Positions 22,503 through 33,866 of a stretch of DNA of 64,000 nt are shown here, in pieces. Below the pieces are notes generated by a model. The model was not told the origin of the DNA and made no database searches. It saw nothing but the letters and a program-made list of their open reading frames with translations. The DNA lies in assembly GCA_946894095.1 (NCBI GenBank), contig OX335642.1, forward strand, positions 21,959,021 through 22,023,020, read 5' to 3'. Position numbers and translations under genes: made by a program. This DNA comes from Incurvaria masculella. Its lineage: Eukaryota; Arthropoda; Insecta; Lepidoptera; Incurvariidae. Numbering within the stretch: position 1 is the first letter of the stretch; every line of letters begins with the position of its first letter.

Positions 22503-23744
22503 AATCACCATGAACTCGATGTCAACAATCAATGTGATATCATATTCATTTTTAATATAGACAAGGAAACGAAAAAGAGAGAACCCAGCTTAGTAGTTTC
22601 GGTGATAATATGACCAAAAGTAAAAACTTTTTTCCAAAATAAGAATCTTTCTAATTACCGATTAAACAAAACTGACTTATCAAACATAACATTGTGTTTA
22701 GGCCCACCCAGTAGTTGGTAAGACGAAGTCGCTGTAAGCGCTTCGTCTCGTAGCTAAACTGATCGTTACGTGGCAGTTGGACGAGATAAACAGGTTAAAC
22801 TTTACTTACTGCCTTGTCCATTCTAAAGCACCGACATTTTCTTTTCCTATTTTGCACAACAAATTAGCTCAGGACAATTCGAAACGTCGCGTCGGCCAGT
22901 AGTCAATATCAGACAATAATAAATTAGCTTTTCATTAATGAATTTATTATTAAGAACGGGGTACGTGAAATAAAGATAATAAAACACGTCTAGATGCCGC
23001 TATAAAGACAAAGCTGCACCCCTTGTGGTTCAAACCTGTGAACTCTAAGACAAAGACAAGAAGAGTCAGCACTTGGTTGCAGGCTGGTTCAAGCTCGCCA
23101 TTTCTATTTCATATGGAGAACAATTTTCATAAATCCATCCAAGTACTGGTCCCTCGGAGCGCAGAAGGAATTGTGCCTGAGTTTTCCAGACATTTTATTG
23201 AGCTTTGTGAAAGTAGTTTCTCTCCCTTTCGAGTAACATAGGCTTATTAGATGTTTTATAAATCACAAGCGTATCCTTAATACTACTTTACTCGTTTTAC
23301 TGTATTATATCATACATTGAGGAAAATACTGACATAAATTTAAAGAGTTTCCAAAATATTTTCGCATCTCCACAAATCTTCATATTTTCGCTAAGCTTTC
23401 CTGAAGTTCTTTGCGATATCAGCCTGAAATTTACCTACCAAAAGCGTTGGCCTTGCGTCGCGACAGCTAACACATTAATCATTTGCTAGGATGTGTTACA
23501 CTTCGGTACGCAATTACCAGGACACCTGTTCTGGTTTTATCCGGTTCATTTATGTATACGATTTGTATGACTTATAATGCGTGTAACATTAAAATAATTA
23601 TATGTATAATGATTATGATGATTTAATGAATATGATGAAAACAATCGAACAACGTGTCCAATATGACATCTAGCCACATCGAAAATATTATAGGTTGATC
23701 ACAATCGATAAATCAGTAATCGCTGTTAGTAATCATCATTATAA
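22503..23744. other. No gene recognised
   Basis: AT-rich unique-looking DNA. Frames at 23023-23241 and elsewhere have no recognisable features. Confidence 0.4.
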
Positions 23745-23841
23745 ATCACTTGGCTTACCACAGATGTATTTCACGGTCGAAAGTCGGAAAGTCGAATGCG
23801 GTCATATGACCGCGAAATACAACTGCGGTAAGCCAAGTGAT
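23745..23841. repeat. 97-nt hairpin with an inner perfect palindrome
   Basis: Arms 23745-23778 and 23808-23841 (atcacttggcttacc and its inverse, continuing to cggtc) pair at about 31 of 34 positions. The loop contains gcggtcatatgaccgc, a perfect 16-bp palindrome overlapping the second arm. It may be a very short foldback element. Confidence 0.75.
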
Positions 23842-24637
23842 ATACAATATAGTTCAGCAATCTACAATCGTTTATCTATTAGTTTATTACTTTAAATTAA
23901 TTTGAGTTTAAACCAATAGCATTTTGAAGAAGAGAAAGAAAAAAATATTTTAAACAAATCTTATAATGAACTTTGATTTTTTATCAAAATCAGCTGCATG
24001 GGTCCATTTAGTGTTTTTCGTTAAATCATATGTAATTTCGGGTTTGGCCGTGAAGGCACACTAGAAAAAATTACCTTGTGTATAATTGACACATTATTCA
24101 GAAAGATAAAAATAAATATTGTTTGTACAGAATAGCTGGCCTAATAATATTTCCCTGTAGTGTACCGCTCCGCTAATGCCCCGGTCTTAGTCTCAGGTAC
24201 GACCTGAAATAGCGAACAGTGTTATCTAAGCCTCCCACGTCGCTCACACACCTCATACCCAGCCTCATTGTTTTCATACATTCCTCGTGACTAACGTAAC
24301 TTGCTTCCAACGTGAAGTGTTTCTTTCGATCTCTTATTCGAAATGGGAGAATTATCATTTTGTATTATTTGTTATTGTAAATACGAGGAAATAGGTCTAA
24401 AACGAAAGTCTAACAAATATTGTTCATTAAAACTTTCGTTGTTATTATCGAATTCTGTAAGGGTGAAATATCACAAAACTGTAGAACTTCGATATGTTGA
24501 AGTAAAAGAGAGCGCATGGTTATTTCTGGAGCTTTCAATCGAAATTTTGTTTCTATAAAAAAGTACTTTAGTAGTAAAAAAGTGACAAGTGTTTGTAATA
24601 AATAATAATATGACGTGTGCAGTTCACTCAGACCGAG

Positions 24638-24861
24638 CTGTAGGCCTATTCGTGGAATTCCGTGTTCTGGAATCCGGAATCTTCCAGTCGAGAAAACCGA
24701 TATTATAGCGGTTGTCAAAGCAGTTTTCTCGACGGGAAACCATGCATTATTGAAATATCTTTTTCGGGAATCTTTCCGTCGAGAATAAAGTTATAAAGGT
24801 GGTATTCTCGACTGAAAAAAATCAGATTCCTGCGCATATAGCCTGCGGAATAGGCCTACAG
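24638..24861. repeat. Inverted-repeat element with two tandem stem-loops
   Basis: The outer ends, ctgtaggcctattc (24638-24651) and its exact complement (24848-24861), enclose two separate perfect stems: 24687-24697 with 24723-24733 (gtcgagaaaac) and 24778-24787 with 24803-24812 (gtcgagaata). Four related gtcgagaa/ttctcgac units thus lie in alternating orientation. It codes for nothing I can see. Confidence 0.75.
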
Positions 24862-24983
24862 GTGATAAGGTATAATAGTTTCCCAACAAATATTAAGAAG
24901 CGCTTTCATGGTGCCCACGATATTTCACAAATATGTTTTTGTCCTCGTATTCATTGATTTATTGCATAAACGCTCAGCCTTTG

Positions 24984-25080
24984 TATCCTTCGATCCTAAG
25001 CAACTCTCTGCGCGGGTTCTGGATAGGTGACCGTTCGACCACTGAAGCTCGCCGTGGTTTGAATTCCACTTTAAGTTGCA
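24984..25080 (+). mobile_element. Family A fragment with degraded 5S-like head
   Basis: The text gatcctaagcaactctctgc then tggataggtgaccgttcgacc matches the 5S-like head of the copy at 10342-10690, including the gaccgttcgacc linker, and leads into gccgtggtttgaattccac, the start of the shared tail, where it ends. Confidence 0.65.
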
Positions 25081-25127
25081 TGCAGAAAAGCATAGAGTAT
25101 TAAACAAATGAGGCAAGCGTCTCCATA

Positions 25128-25493
25128 TTAAGGATGTTCCGACCCATACAATATTTTTTTTACACAGAACGCAAAAAGTATTGCACTTTAAGGAACGAAT
25201 TCGTCAAAAATATTAAATATAGCCATAGTAGTTGCAGCGAAAACATGTTCACAATTTCAGGTTTAATGGCGTTGTAATTGCCGATTAGAAGTTTTACACC
25301 GTTAGATGGCGCTATTAAATAAAAATCGTATTTAAATAAATTGTAACAAAACCAATAATCCTGAAATTGTGAAATTGTTTTCGCTGCAAGTAATATGACT
25401 ATATTAAACTAGTATTATTAATTCGTGGCTTAAAGTGCAATACTTTTTGCGTTATGTGTGCAAAAAACTTTATATGGGTCGGAACAGCCTTAA
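25128..25493. mobile_element. TTAA-flanked foldback MITE, 366 bp
   Basis: The first and last ~75 bases are inverted copies: ttaaggatgttccgaccc at the start and, inverted, ttaaggctgttccgaccc at the end, both continuing through the identical aacgcaaaaagtattgcact. Inner pairs (aatttcagg...cctgaaatt near 25252-25262 and 25353-25361, and gttttcgctgcaa) show that most of the element folds back on itself. TTAA at both ends again fits a piggyBac-type target. The sequence is unrelated to the element at 18772-19322 beyond TTAAGG. Confidence 0.85.
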
Positions 25494-27365
25494 GAGAGCC
25501 ATGATAGGGTGATAACTGTCTCCATGCTTCTAATGTTTTACTATTTTTTTAAAATTTTTGGATTCTAAAATATATTTTCAACATCTACGACTGTATATTT
25601 AATTTTTTTAATATTACTTTTAAGTTCAAAACATTGTCTAAAAAACGTTGGAAAATAGTTGTCCATTTATTTAGTTTTTTTTAATAGATTAACAGATATA
25701 CCTAACCAGAAAAACATACGGACATATACCTCAATATCAAGTAATCAAAAAAAATATTAAAATGTGACAAAATTTAGGGGTAGGGAAAAGTTAGAGCCTG
25801 GAAGACAATTTTGCAATTTCAATGGCAGTACCCGCGTAAAATTGTGCCTGTCCAAATGTATAGAGAATACATTTCTTAAAATTTTTAAATCTTGGATATC
25901 CTGTGACTTCTCGACAGCCTTAATATAAAAATATTTAAATATTTCTGTTGGTCCGCTGCAAGCTTCGTCTGCATTTTATTCGTAAGATACTCGCTAGCTT
26001 TCTTTAGTTATGCTGATTCTATTCTTTAGCCGTTTTCCGATGTAGGTTGTACTGTCGTCAAAAACAGCAGTAAATTTTCAAGTGTTGAATAGTCAGCAAA
26101 TTAGCATGGAAAATTAAGTCGGTTAAAAATGAATTTACCTAATGTTTTTATGTCGTTGCCATTTAAAAAACACAAAATGTTGAGCTCCAAAGTCGCTTTA
26201 CCTGGATTGTAAATTGCAAATGTTAGGGGTTTTTGAATGGCAGTTCCATTCCATTCCTGGTTTCTATTGCAATGTTGTACCTGTGTCGTAGTACATTAAT
26301 ATAGCTTCCTATATTTACACGACGAGTTTTTTCAAAATTTCATTAAGTTCAAGGCCAAAATTGCTTCACAAAAAACTGGGGATCTCATGCTCATGGAATA
26401 TTCACACCGGTGTAACTACTTCTTTTGTTAATATCAAAGATAAGGCCGTTGATGAAATGGGGAAGCCTAGCTTCGGTCCCTTGGACTTAAAAAATACGAG
26501 AAATGTCGTGAGACAGCCGGTAGGAACGATGTTTCAATCGCTTGAAAATAGTTCAAACTCGGAGAAAATATCATTTCACAAGAGCATGTCGTGTTTTGAC
26601 ATTGTATTGTTACATTACCTGTCACGTTCTTCACTTGTTTTTTTCTTTATTAAAAGAACACAGGCATTAGTGGCAACCTTCTAGCCGTAAAGTAATATGG
26701 CTTGACAAAAAAGAGCAAAAGTGTCGGTCGGAAACTTTCACCAGTAAAGCTGCCATCCAAATGCGCGATAAAGTACACAGTTCCAAAAAGCGTCTCACAC
26801 GGCGTGTTGGAGACCCGAAACTCATCAGAATTATACACAAATAACAGAATGAATTGTTACCTTTTTTCATGCTGTCGCTACATCCCGTTGCCATATTCTG
26901 TGGCCGTCGGATGGCAGTTGTATGGAATTTGCATGCAACGAATTTGTGCGCGCCCTCGATAAATGCATATTGTCGGCGGAAGCCCGCAGCGGGCAGCTAC
27001 CGCGCCACCGCCGCCTCCGCCCCCGCCACCGCTTCCGCCGCTTTCGTTCTTATTACCTGAAAATATACAGTCTTACTTTTTATATGAGACCTTTTACTAA
27101 TATAGTCGTCACACAAAATAAAAAAATATTATTTGTTTATTAAAAGGAAAATTCATCGGCTAACAAAGCATCAAATAAAAAAAGAATCCTAACAAGTTTT
27201 CATGAATATAAATGAAAATAATTAAAACTTTTTCTTTTTTTATAAACTTCTATCTATCTACCATCGCACTGTATGAACAATATTTGAAGCGGCAATAAAA
27301 TGTGCCGTATTTTCCATTCAGTTTTATGTAGCCGTGAAAGATAAGGAAGATCCTTGCATGTCTTT
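25494..27365. other. No gene recognised; Gly-rich candidate exon at 26960-27054
   Basis: Mostly AT-rich. At 26960-27054 the minus strand reads, after an acceptor-like tatattttcag, an open Gly/Ser-rich frame made of ggcggcggtggc-type codons, in a patch far richer in GC than its surroundings. No matching donor or domain was found, so this is only a candidate. Confidence 0.3.
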
Positions 27366-27730
27366 TTAAGCAGCCTCGTAGCTTCGCGGGGACTTGCATT
27401 ATTCGCCAGAGATCATAGGTTCGACCCCACTATTGCTCACTTTCTTGCGAGTACATTTGACCAAGAATGTGTGCTGTTTCGTGGTTCGGAATCCACGTAG
27501 ATCTTTCCCTACTGATAGGTAGGTAGAGCTCAATCCCGAACAGGTTGGTAAGATCGCATTGAATTATCGACGGTCGAAGCAGCATTAAAAATTGTCCCTG
27601 TCTTCCATCGAGTTTAATATTACTTTTGAATATAAGGAACATTCTCTCTGCATGGCGCCTAGTTACCATGTAGTGTATTGGGCTAATATCTTGAGGTATG
27701 GGATTAGCCACATTTCCAGTTACCTATAAA
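27366..27730 (+). mobile_element. Family A element, tRNA-like head
   Basis: Head gcagcctcgtagcttcgcgg with a B box in taggttcgacccc; then ttcgtggttcggaatccac and the shared tail through tgggctaatatcttgagg to an A-rich end. Diverged by numerous substitutions. Confidence 0.8.
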
Positions 27731-29818
27731 ATAACATACAAAACGAAGTTAGAAACATACTCGTAAAATAATAATTTAATTATTTAGTTTTATATTCTCT
27801 GTTTATGTTTATCCTTATTTCTGTTTTATCCTTTTATCCTATTAAAATAAATTAAACTCCCTCGTAAAATAACGACGACATTTTATGCAGTTCTGATTAA
27901 AATATCCAGGTAAAGCAGCGGATCCACAAGGACTAATCAGTGTCGGTGTTTGCGTGTTGGCGCATTTCAGCCAAGTTCGCTGGAGTGTGGCAACACAGTA
28001 ACAGCTTTCAGCAATTCGGCTTAATTGCAAGCAGCCTTTGCCTATTTACTCGCAGCGTGAATGGCACTCTTGTGGCTTTTTAAACTCGTTGAGAATAACG
28101 TGTAGCAGCCCGTTAATGTTGTTTATTTATTCCTTCTTCGGTGTATACTCTACTCTCGGACAAGTCGAAATCATACGAGTCACTTTTGTTACAACTACGG
28201 AAGGCTGTAGTTTTATAGTGACGGGATGTAAGGTTTCGAGATTAATATAAAGATGCTATTTTTGTTGCCTTAGATTGTTAAATTAAATAGTTTGAACTAA
28301 AAGTGTAAATGATCATTTTATGTCTCACTAATTTGAGGTTCACCCACATCTTCATTGAAGCATTGATATCAGATTTGAAAAATAATCATATCAATAGCAA
28401 TCATATCAATCATTAATTCATCATTCAGTTGCAATACTTGGATCTAAGTATAGCTTATATATAGTATTTTGCTTAATTTATTTGTTTATTTATTATGCAA
28501 GTAATCGTTGTGCTTTATTAAAGCTAAAACACGAATTGATCAAAGACTGAACATGGAAAAATAAAAATGTAGTATTTAAACAAAAATCCTCACACATATT
28601 CTCAAAACGTAAGGGAACGCAAATATAAAGTAAACGTTTGTAAATATCGGGGAACTGTTCATGATACGCATCAAAACATTTAACAACAGAAGCCGGGTAC
28701 CTCACTTAAATAAATTATATAGGAAAATAACAAGCCAGCGCGTTCTTAAATGCCGGAAAAACTCAAGGCAAAAGTACGTACTCAATTAATTTCGGTAAAA
28801 CGCTTTGCCCTACCGTATTCATAGAGTACGCATGGCGAGCTTAATTTTGTGCATTTTTTTAAGAATGTGAATATAAAATATTAGCGTATTCAAAATACTT
28901 ATGAATAACGATATAACGATGAACATGATTAAATTTTGGTACACGCCATTTCGTACAGTACACCTTGTTTAACAGAAACGCTTTCCCAGGAAAAAAATAT
29001 AAACACATATCATACATAACATATCTATATAGTAAACATTCATCCTATACATTTAAATCAAAAAATTCAAATGGTTACAAAAGTTTATATATAATATTGC
29101 AGTATTATGTTTGTTTAATGTATTTCATGGATATTATAAGATTTCGCTTTACAATTTTTATTTAACTCCCTTCGATTTTAATTTCCGCCACAAAAGGTAA
29201 CCTAGGTACTCCTAAGTACTCCTAAGTACTCCTCCAAGGTCCACCTCATTTATATACAAAATTGGTATATTATATATATCAAAATTGGTTTCGCGCCGTA
29301 GTAGGCGTTAAAACGTAACAGACATAGTTACTTTCACATTTATAATATTAGTATGCATTCGTTGAAAAAAGCGACGAACTTGCTAAGCATGACAAACTAT
29401 ATTAAAGTCTATAAAAATCCTCTCATGAAAGCTAATCATTTGGATGAAACGAATCCGTCGTGAGCGCGACTATAGATACGTCACTGATATGCGCATCGCG
29501 TGTGCTCGGGGCACGACACGAGAATGCTACATTTGGCAAAACGAGAGACTCCTAACTTCGATTTTAGACTATGAATACGAGCCAGGTCGGCCATTCCCCT
29601 AGCGGGCTTATTCTCGGCGTTGGACCATTGGACTTTAAATGTGTGTATAACAATTTTGGCAGGAACGGAAATAATATTAAAGCTGAAATGTAATTAAATT
29701 AGAAGTATGTGACCGATATAAACGTGCTATTTCAGCTATTTTGGGAAGATTATATATTTGAGTATAATAATGTGAGATTGCTTCGGTATTATGAATTCTC
29801 CATTTAGACATTTGAAAT
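27731..29818. other. No gene recognised; short repeats only
   Basis: Contains the reverse insect repeat at 29275-29354 and a small tandem (tactcctaag three times) at about 29208-29232. Frames present look random. Confidence 0.4.
29275..29354 (-). repeat. Widespread insect repeat, reverse copy
   Basis: The plus strand reads gttactttcacatttataat and attagtatgcattcg, the inverse of the block at 15880-16010. Confidence 0.65.
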
Positions 29819-30240
29819 TAAGCGGCTCGTATAGCTTAGTAGCGCAGGGACTTGCCTTGCATGTCAGATGTCTCCATTCAAATGCCCGCACTTTTCATAC
29901 AGCACTTTCTTTCGCTTTTTGAGTTGGATAAGTGCATTGCGTCGCTAATGCGAGCTTATCATTGGTTAGGAATCCACGTAAAACTGTAGCCTTTTCTACT
30001 AGCTTAGGCTAGGTGATAGGGTTAATAAGCTCGCCCGGGTTGGTACCATTAAATGTTCGAATAGGCAAAAAATCAATGTTTGTGTTTTCCATCTAGTTCA
30101 ATGTAGCCGGACTCATAAAAGGAAGGTCCTGGCATGGCACCTTGTTCCTTTGGAAACCCGGTGTATTGAGGTAATACTTGGGCTTATACTTGGGACTGTG
30201 TGTGTGGTATTATTAGTCATCCATGTGTGGTTACATAAAA
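29819..30240 (+). mobile_element. Family A element, full length, tRNA-like head
   Basis: Head gcggctcgtatagcttagta, degraded B box, then the complete tail with cgcccgggttggtaccat, tggcatggcaccttgttcc and gtcatccatgtgtggttac, ending in an A-run at 30235-30241. Confidence 0.85.
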
Positions 30241-30409
30241 AATATAGAAAGAAAAACTAAGAAACATTGATTTGTATGTTTCTAACTTTTTCCTATCCCA
30301 GATTAACGCCTGTGGTCTCTAAGATTAAAATCCCAAGTTTTCGTATAGATTGAGAGATGCAGTTTTTGCTAATGTCAATGTTCGTAATCCACTTCCACAT
30401 ATTAATATT

Positions 30410-30480
30410 AAGGTCGCCCGGGTTGGTCCATGGTCGAAGTAGTAATGAAAAACTGTCCGTATTTTTTACCCGACTGCGAA
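30410..30480 (+). mobile_element. Family A fragment
   Basis: Only cgcccgggttggtccatggt and aaaactgtccgtatttttt remain, before a (TATG)n tract at 30504-30542. Confidence 0.65.
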
Positions 30481-30503
30481 AGAAGGAGGGTTATGTTTTT
30501 CGA

Positions 30504-30542
30504 GTGTATGTATGTATGTATATATGTATGTATGTATGTATA
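30504..30542. repeat. (TGTA)n microsatellite
   Basis: About nine tandem tgta units with one variant. Confidence 0.9.
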
Positions 30543-31108
30543 TTTCTTTGTCGCCCCCTGCAGCCTAAACGGCTTAATGGATTTTAGCTTGAGAGGTGTC
30601 ATTAGATTCGTCTTAATTGTGAGAGTGACACTGGGTATATCAAAATCATAAAAAAAAATCATGGCTGATTTTTGGCGCCAAATTATGTGTTTTAAAATTT
30701 TTTTTTTCTTGAAACCTATTAAGTGGGGTATCAAACTAAAGGGTTTTCTAAATAATTTACAAAAAGGTATGTAACTTATATGTTTAAATGTAATTTGGAA
30801 TAAGAAATTCCAAAAACATCAAAATATTCAACGTTAAAAATTAATTCAAATGATTTTTGTTTACGCAAGCGCGCTTGTCACACCAACTCAGGTCATATAC
30901 TCCTCTTTTCACTACCTCCAGCTATATGGAATGTAGTTTCGGTTAAATTGCATATTTATATGGTGTAACCGAAAGATAACTTTGGGATGTCTGTAACTGG
31001 AAGTGGTGGATCCGGGCGATAGTCAGATAGATTTTAGACATTCTTGGTCGCCGCATAGACCGATATCACCATCATTGCTTTACTATCAGCATTCTGCACC
31101 TGCACAGC

Positions 31109-31197
31109 TTATAAATCCATACTTCCGTTTTCAATGAGTGTACGCTGGGGAAGCTTGTTCCACAAGAGGGCGACCCTACAGTGCCGAGTTACTGTGG
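31109..31197 (-). pseudogene. LINE ORF2 C-terminal fragment (LWNxLP motif)
   Basis: The minus-strand frame reads VTRHCRVALLWNKLPQRTL and stops at 31111-31109. The LWNxLP motif near a terminal stop is typical of CR1/L2/Jockey-group LINE proteins. The fragment is too short to name the clade. Confidence 0.45.
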
Positions 31198-31540
31198 TGC
31201 CCAAAATCGGTATCAATCTGATAATATCTAAAAGATTGACCAAAGATGAGAAAACTTTCCATGAAGATGTCGTCAGCCCCCTGATGAGGACTTATGTTAC
31301 ATAGGGTACATATGATATGTTCGTCATCATAATATCGCTGATCTTTAACCGTGCGTCCTTGGGAGCAGTGGGAAGGAAAAGCACGGCTTTGCCAAAGTTG
31401 GGTTTATCATCATATATCACATATTATTAACACGTTTTATTATTCAAAATAATAAACCAGGAGTTCATGTACGGATAAAATCATGAACGTTATATTTTGA
31501 TGGGCTTTGGAGGCAAGAAAAATAATAAACGCTCAGTTGG

Positions 31541-31682
31541 GATGTAACAGTTTATAAGCTCCAAGGTAACACATTCGATCGGGCGATTGTGGACCTCGGG
31601 CCCACATATATTTGCAAACGATGAATCCAGGTCTCTTTCGCCGCATCCAGTTAAAGTTCTAATCTGTGAAACTGGAACTTAA
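31541..31682 (+). pseudogene. Helicase fragment (PIF1/Helitron type), frameshifted
   Basis: DVTVYKLQGNTFDRAIVDLG is a clear helicase motif V region of the PIF1-like family used by Helitrons. After a stop, another frame gives SLS, and with a one-base shift RIQLK then KVLICETGT, fitting the YVxLSRxx motif VI. The rest of the helicase and the Rep domain are absent. A Helitron remnant is most likely; a cellular PIF1 pseudogene is the alternative. Confidence 0.65.
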
Positions 31683-31878
31683 ATAGCACAATAATTAAAT
31701 AAAAATGGCTTTAACAATGCTTTTTACTCACATTCAAAGTTGTCAGTCAAGAGACAACTTCCAGTCTTATGAAGTAGTGGATATAAATATTATAATCATG
31801 GTTATTATGGAGATTATTGAATTTTAACCAGCAGTTAGTTTATACATGGATAAAATCCTGTGATCAAAGCGATTACTA

Positions 31879-32920
31879 CAGGGTCCGTCACTCGAACTGT
31901 TACTACTATTTTCAAAATAATAATGACAGCGCGCCAAATTTTGGTGAAACGTCAATTTGTTTCATCGTTTTTAAGTGGGCGAAAAGAGCGGGAATAAATT
32001 TGAATTGTATAATAAATTTTCGCAATGGATATTAAACCTAACATTGTGATCGTTTTGTATTTGACCAGAAAATCACAACCAGTCATCGTTCGAGAGCTCC
32101 GACATTTACATGTGAACAAAATGTTATTGCATCGAACCATTATGCGTTATAACCTAGCATTGCTAAACGGCATAGAGGCGGTCATCCGAAAATAGCAGTA
32201 TCACATGATATGGTTCGAAAGGTAAAGGCTCGAATTCAAGGAAATCCTCACCACTGTTCTTCAAAATTTGCGAAAAGTCAGACAATACCCGACTCAAGTA
32301 ATCGGCGCATACTGAAATAAAAAGAAATGCAACTGAAGCCCTAACAACAAGATACACAAATTACAGCATCTTATTTCAGCGCAGAAGGCAGTTCGACTAC
32401 AAAGAGCTCAAGCACTGAAAGTCTTGCGTCGCGATCTGGAAAACATTGTTTTTTTTGATGAAAAAATGTTTACTGTCTAACAGTATATAAACAAACAACA
32501 TTTTCGTGTTTGGCTACAGGGCAAATCCAACGAGAATTTAGACGATGGAGTTCCCGTTCGTAAGCAAGCGCCCGCTACTGTTATGGTCTCGGCTGCAGTG
32601 ACCGCAAATGGTCGCTATTCACTCGTGTTTATCGAGAAGGGCGTCAAAGTCAACCAGCAAGTGTGTGCAAAAGGTGTTAAATGAGGCGCTCATACCATGT
32701 GCACGTGTAAACAATGCAATACGAAACGCTGGACGTTCCAACAACACTCAGCATCGTCTCAGAAAGCTCTTATCTATGGATCAAAGGTGACTATATCGAA
32801 CAATAACAATTATTGTCTTAAAATTAAATGTTTTATTGTGATATAATGTTTAATGAACCCTACTTCAATTAACTAAATAACATCATTTTCAATTGGTACC
32901 ACTTCGAGTGATGGACCCTG
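31879..32920 (+). mobile_element. Mariner element, degenerate
   Basis: Ends cagggtccgtcactcgaa and, inverted, cagggtccatcactcgaa are terminal repeats of about 27 bp with TA dinucleotides immediately outside (31877-31878 and 32921-32922), the mariner target duplication. Length is about 1040 bp, short for a full mariner (about 1.3 kb) because the 3' part of the transposase gene is deleted. Confidence 0.9.
32025..32790 (+). pseudogene. Mariner transposase, broken
   Basis: From ATG 32025 the N-terminal helix-turn-helix region can be read (MDIKPNIVIVLYLTRKSQP), then a frameshift near 32160 continues with SHDMVRKVKARI. The catalytic region follows after further frame changes and stops: the first aspartate is in NIVFFDEK (32457-32459). 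At the second catalytic site WTFQQ is followed by His (cac, 32745-32747) where the family has Asp. About 90 codons between this point and the 3' terminal repeat are missing, including the third catalytic site. It cannot encode an active enzyme. The protein belongs to a mariner clade known from nematodes and insects. Confidence 0.85.
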
Positions 32921-33387
32921 TACATAACCACAGGATTTGAGTGTCGAACAAAATTCGCTCATAAATTTAGTGTAACTGTAATCAACGATGGTGGGAGGGA
33001 GATTCTAAAAAACCATATATAGTTTGTTAACGGAGAAATGGTCCAAAAGCTAACCACGTATTCCTCGGCATATTTGGAGCTAAAAAGGTAGAAGATATTT
33101 TGTTGTACGACTTGAAAAAGATCCTCCCCATACATTTTAAATACCTACAAATAAAATGTATCACCATTTTTTGTTTCAAATATGCCAAGGAATACGTTAA
33201 CGTTTGGACCATACCTCCACTAAAACCTTGTATATATCGGCATATGATCAAAATTCGTTAAATGAGGGAATCTCATTCTATGAACTGATGACTTCATTAA
33301 AGCCTTAAAGATAACATGAAGAAACTTTTAGAAAATGTAGTTTTGTTTTAAAATCAATCAAAAAACTCCTGCTCCCTCTTTGTTACA

Positions 33388-33770
33388 CCTCGTAGTGTAG
33401 GGACTAAAATATTGCCTTTTATGCAAGAGGTTATGGGTTCAAATCCTGGCATCTGTTATACACCACTTTATCTTGTGAGTTGTTCATGGTTCGGAACCCA
33501 TGTAAAACTGTTGGTCACCTTACCTTACTAGGTGACAGGGTTAAGCCCGCCTGGGTTGGTATCACCGCATTAGGAAAAACTATGGACGAAGTGGCAATAG
33601 ATCGTTGCTGTATTTTCCACCCATGGTATCCGTGTGCAGCCGTGATTTTATGTAAAGGAAGGTCTTGGCCTGTCACCTAATTCCTTCTGGAATTTATTGA
33701 ATTAGGCTTATATCATGAAGGTAGTTGTGTTATATTAGCCATCCATGTCAGGTTCCATAATAATACCTAA
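33388..33770 (+). mobile_element. Family A element, partial tRNA-like head
   Basis: A good B box (gggttcaaatcctgg, 33438-33452) is preceded by a degraded A-box region; the full tail follows through gttatattagccatccatg. Confidence 0.8.
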
Positions 33771-33866
33771 CCTTACTTTCGTTGGAATTTATTAACGTGC
33801 AGATATTTAAATGATAAATGCGTGCTCTACGAAAACTAAAAATAATTAAAATAAAACAAATTATTT

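Noticed and set aside
31261..31300. ctgatgag near 31281 as a second hammerhead core
   Set aside because: No GAAAC segment or pairing arms at the right distance.
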